Notes under the pieces: generated by a model
The model's database searches: none
Seen by the model: the letters and a program-made list of their open reading frames with translations, nothing else
Told to the model about the DNA's origin: nothing
Part shown: in pieces, positions 5,016 through 5,752 of the stretch
How the letters are laid out: each line of letters opens with the position of its first letter
Position numbering within the stretch: position 1 is the first letter of the stretch
Origin: Phycisphaerales bacterium
GTDB taxonomy: Bacteria > Planctomycetota > Phycisphaerae > Sedimentisphaerales > Anaerohalosphaeraceae
DNA length: 5,752 nt
Assembly (NCBI GenBank): GCA_011055475.1
Contig: DSDH01000724.1
Coordinates: 1 to 5,752 of the forward strand
Direction: 5' to 3'
Position numbers and translations under genes: made by a program

Positions 5016-5752
5016 ATGCCGATGAACGACGATCTTTCATCCAATGCCGCCGGCTTCGTGTCGGGGGCGTTCGAGACCCTGGGGGCGGGCATACGGAAGC
5101 TGGCCTCGGGACTGCGGATCAACAGTGCTTCGGATGATGCGGCGGGGCTGGCGGTACGCGAGCTTATGCGGGCGGACCTGGCCACGGCGAGGCAGGCCTC
5201 GCGGAACGTCCAGGATGGGATCAGCCTGGTGCAGACCGCCGACGGCGCCGCGGGCGTCGCCCATCGTCTGCTCACGCGGGCGCGCGAACTGACCACCCAG
5301 GCCTCCAACGGTACGCTCTCGGACGAACAGCGAAACATCATCCAACAGGAGGTGAACCAGTTGTCCGAGGAGATCACGGCGATCGGTCAACGGACGCGGT
5401 TCAACGGGATCGGCCTGTTCGAGGATGGCCAGAGCGTGGAGGTTGCTCTGGGCGACGGCGAGAGCATCGCGATCCAGACCGAGGCGATGCCCACGCTGAA
5501 CGTGGACGTGGTGAACGACGCCGAGGGGGCGGCCGCGGCGGTGGACGCCGCGATCGAACAGGTCAGCCGCCTGCGGGGCAACCTGGGCGCCACGGCCAAC
5601 CGGCTGGAAAGCGCCGGCGAGGTGATCGACGTCAAAACCGAGAACCTCCTGGCCGCCGAATCGCGTATCTCCGACGTGGACGTGGCCCGCGAGGTCGCCG
5701 GCCTGACGCGAAATCAGGTCATCGCCCGCAGCGCGATGGCCGCTCAGGCCCA
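5016..5752 (+). CDS. fliC: Flagellin (C-terminus cut by window edge)
   Basis: Flagellin is exported by the flagellar type III system and polymerises into the filament. 245 codons are present. The N-terminal helical domain includes RKLASGLRINSASDDAAGLA (27-46), NVQDGISLVQTADGA (64-78) and RARELTTQASNGTLSDEQR (88-106). EVNQLSEEI and TRFNG (about 112-131) complete it. Only about 50 residues (132-180) separate this from the C-terminal domain, which holds LRGNLGATANRLESA (186-200) and AAESRISDVDVARE (213-226). It is thus a short flagellin lacking the large surface-exposed D2/D3 part. Perhaps 20 residues are missing beyond the window. The extreme N-terminus (MPMNDDLSSNAAGFVSGAFE) lacks the usual INTNVSALNAQ.L consensus. 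Hook-associated FlgL shares some motifs, but the strong SGLRIN..DDAAGLA and SRI.D.D.A signatures favour flagellin. Confidence 0.93.
   Translation, partial: MPMNDDLSSNAAGFVSGAFETLGAGIRKLASGLRINSASDDAAGLAVRELMRADLATARQASRNVQDGISLVQTADGAAGVAHRLLTRARELTTQASNGTLSDEQRNIIQQEVNQLSEEITAIGQRTRFNGIGLFEDGQSVEVALGDGESIAIQTEAMPTLNVDVVNDAEGAAAAVDAAIEQVSRLRGNLGATANRLESAGEVIDVKTENLLAAESRISDVDVAREVAGLTRNQVIARSAMAAQA

Noticed and set aside
4901..5137. 78-codon plus-strand frame overlapping the flagellin start
   Set aside because: The overlapping frame at 5016 encodes clear flagellin motifs, and this one is a shadow.
1..5752. Search for CRISPR arrays, insertion sequences, tRNA and rRNA
   Set aside because: No repeat-spacer pattern, no transposase frame with flanking inverted repeats, and no T-loop or rRNA signatures were seen.

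Overview
This is a GC-rich bacterial window. It holds a three-gene peptidoglycan precursor operon (murE, murF, mraY) read on the minus strand. The operon lies between the start of thiC (minus strand, cut by the left edge) and a flagellin gene (plus strand, cut by the right edge). The MurE carries the DNPR signature of meso-diaminopimelate-adding enzymes, so the host makes DAP-type peptidoglycan. It is also motile, or descends from motile bacteria, and makes the thiamine pyrimidine itself. An isolated murE-murF-mraY block with no other dcw cell-division genes beside it, high GC and a short flagellin would fit a planctomycete of the Phycisphaerae kind. That placement is an inference and is not proven by the sequence.

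Left part (1-370): thiC starts at 154 and is preceded by a complete regulatory leader. In transcription order it has a near-consensus sigma70 promoter (326-355), a TPP riboswitch (224-318) whose P1 stem begins at the predicted +1, an antiterminator/terminator switch (189-233 and 166-197), and a GGAG Shine-Dalgarno. The 3' strand of P1 and the antiterminator use the same bases, so the expected logic is TPP bound, P1 closed, terminator forms, thiC off. The promoter lies only 12 bases beyond the mraY stop and no terminator separates them. Transcripts leaving the mur operon therefore also run into the riboswitch.

Middle (368-4448): murE, murF and mraY are closely spaced (46 and 6 bases between genes) and in pathway order. 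MurE adds the third amino acid to UDP-MurNAc-dipeptide, MurF adds D-Ala-D-Ala, and MraY moves the phospho-MurNAc-pentapeptide to undecaprenyl phosphate at the inner membrane, giving lipid I. A sigma70-like promoter (4482-4509) sits directly in front of murE.

Right part (4449-5752): murE and the flagellin gene diverge across 567 bases without a convincing protein gene. This gap is the least explained part of the window. It contains a strong minus-strand intrinsic terminator (4531-4567), a sigma54-type -24/-12 promoter match upstream of it on the same strand (4641-4656), and folded sequence between the two. Together these suggest a small RNA of about 100 nt that is not an obvious member of a known family. 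The gap also holds an interrupted inverted repeat (4768-4816) and a flagellin leader with several GGA motifs. The flagellin reads from 5016 to the window end and is of the short type without a large variable centre.
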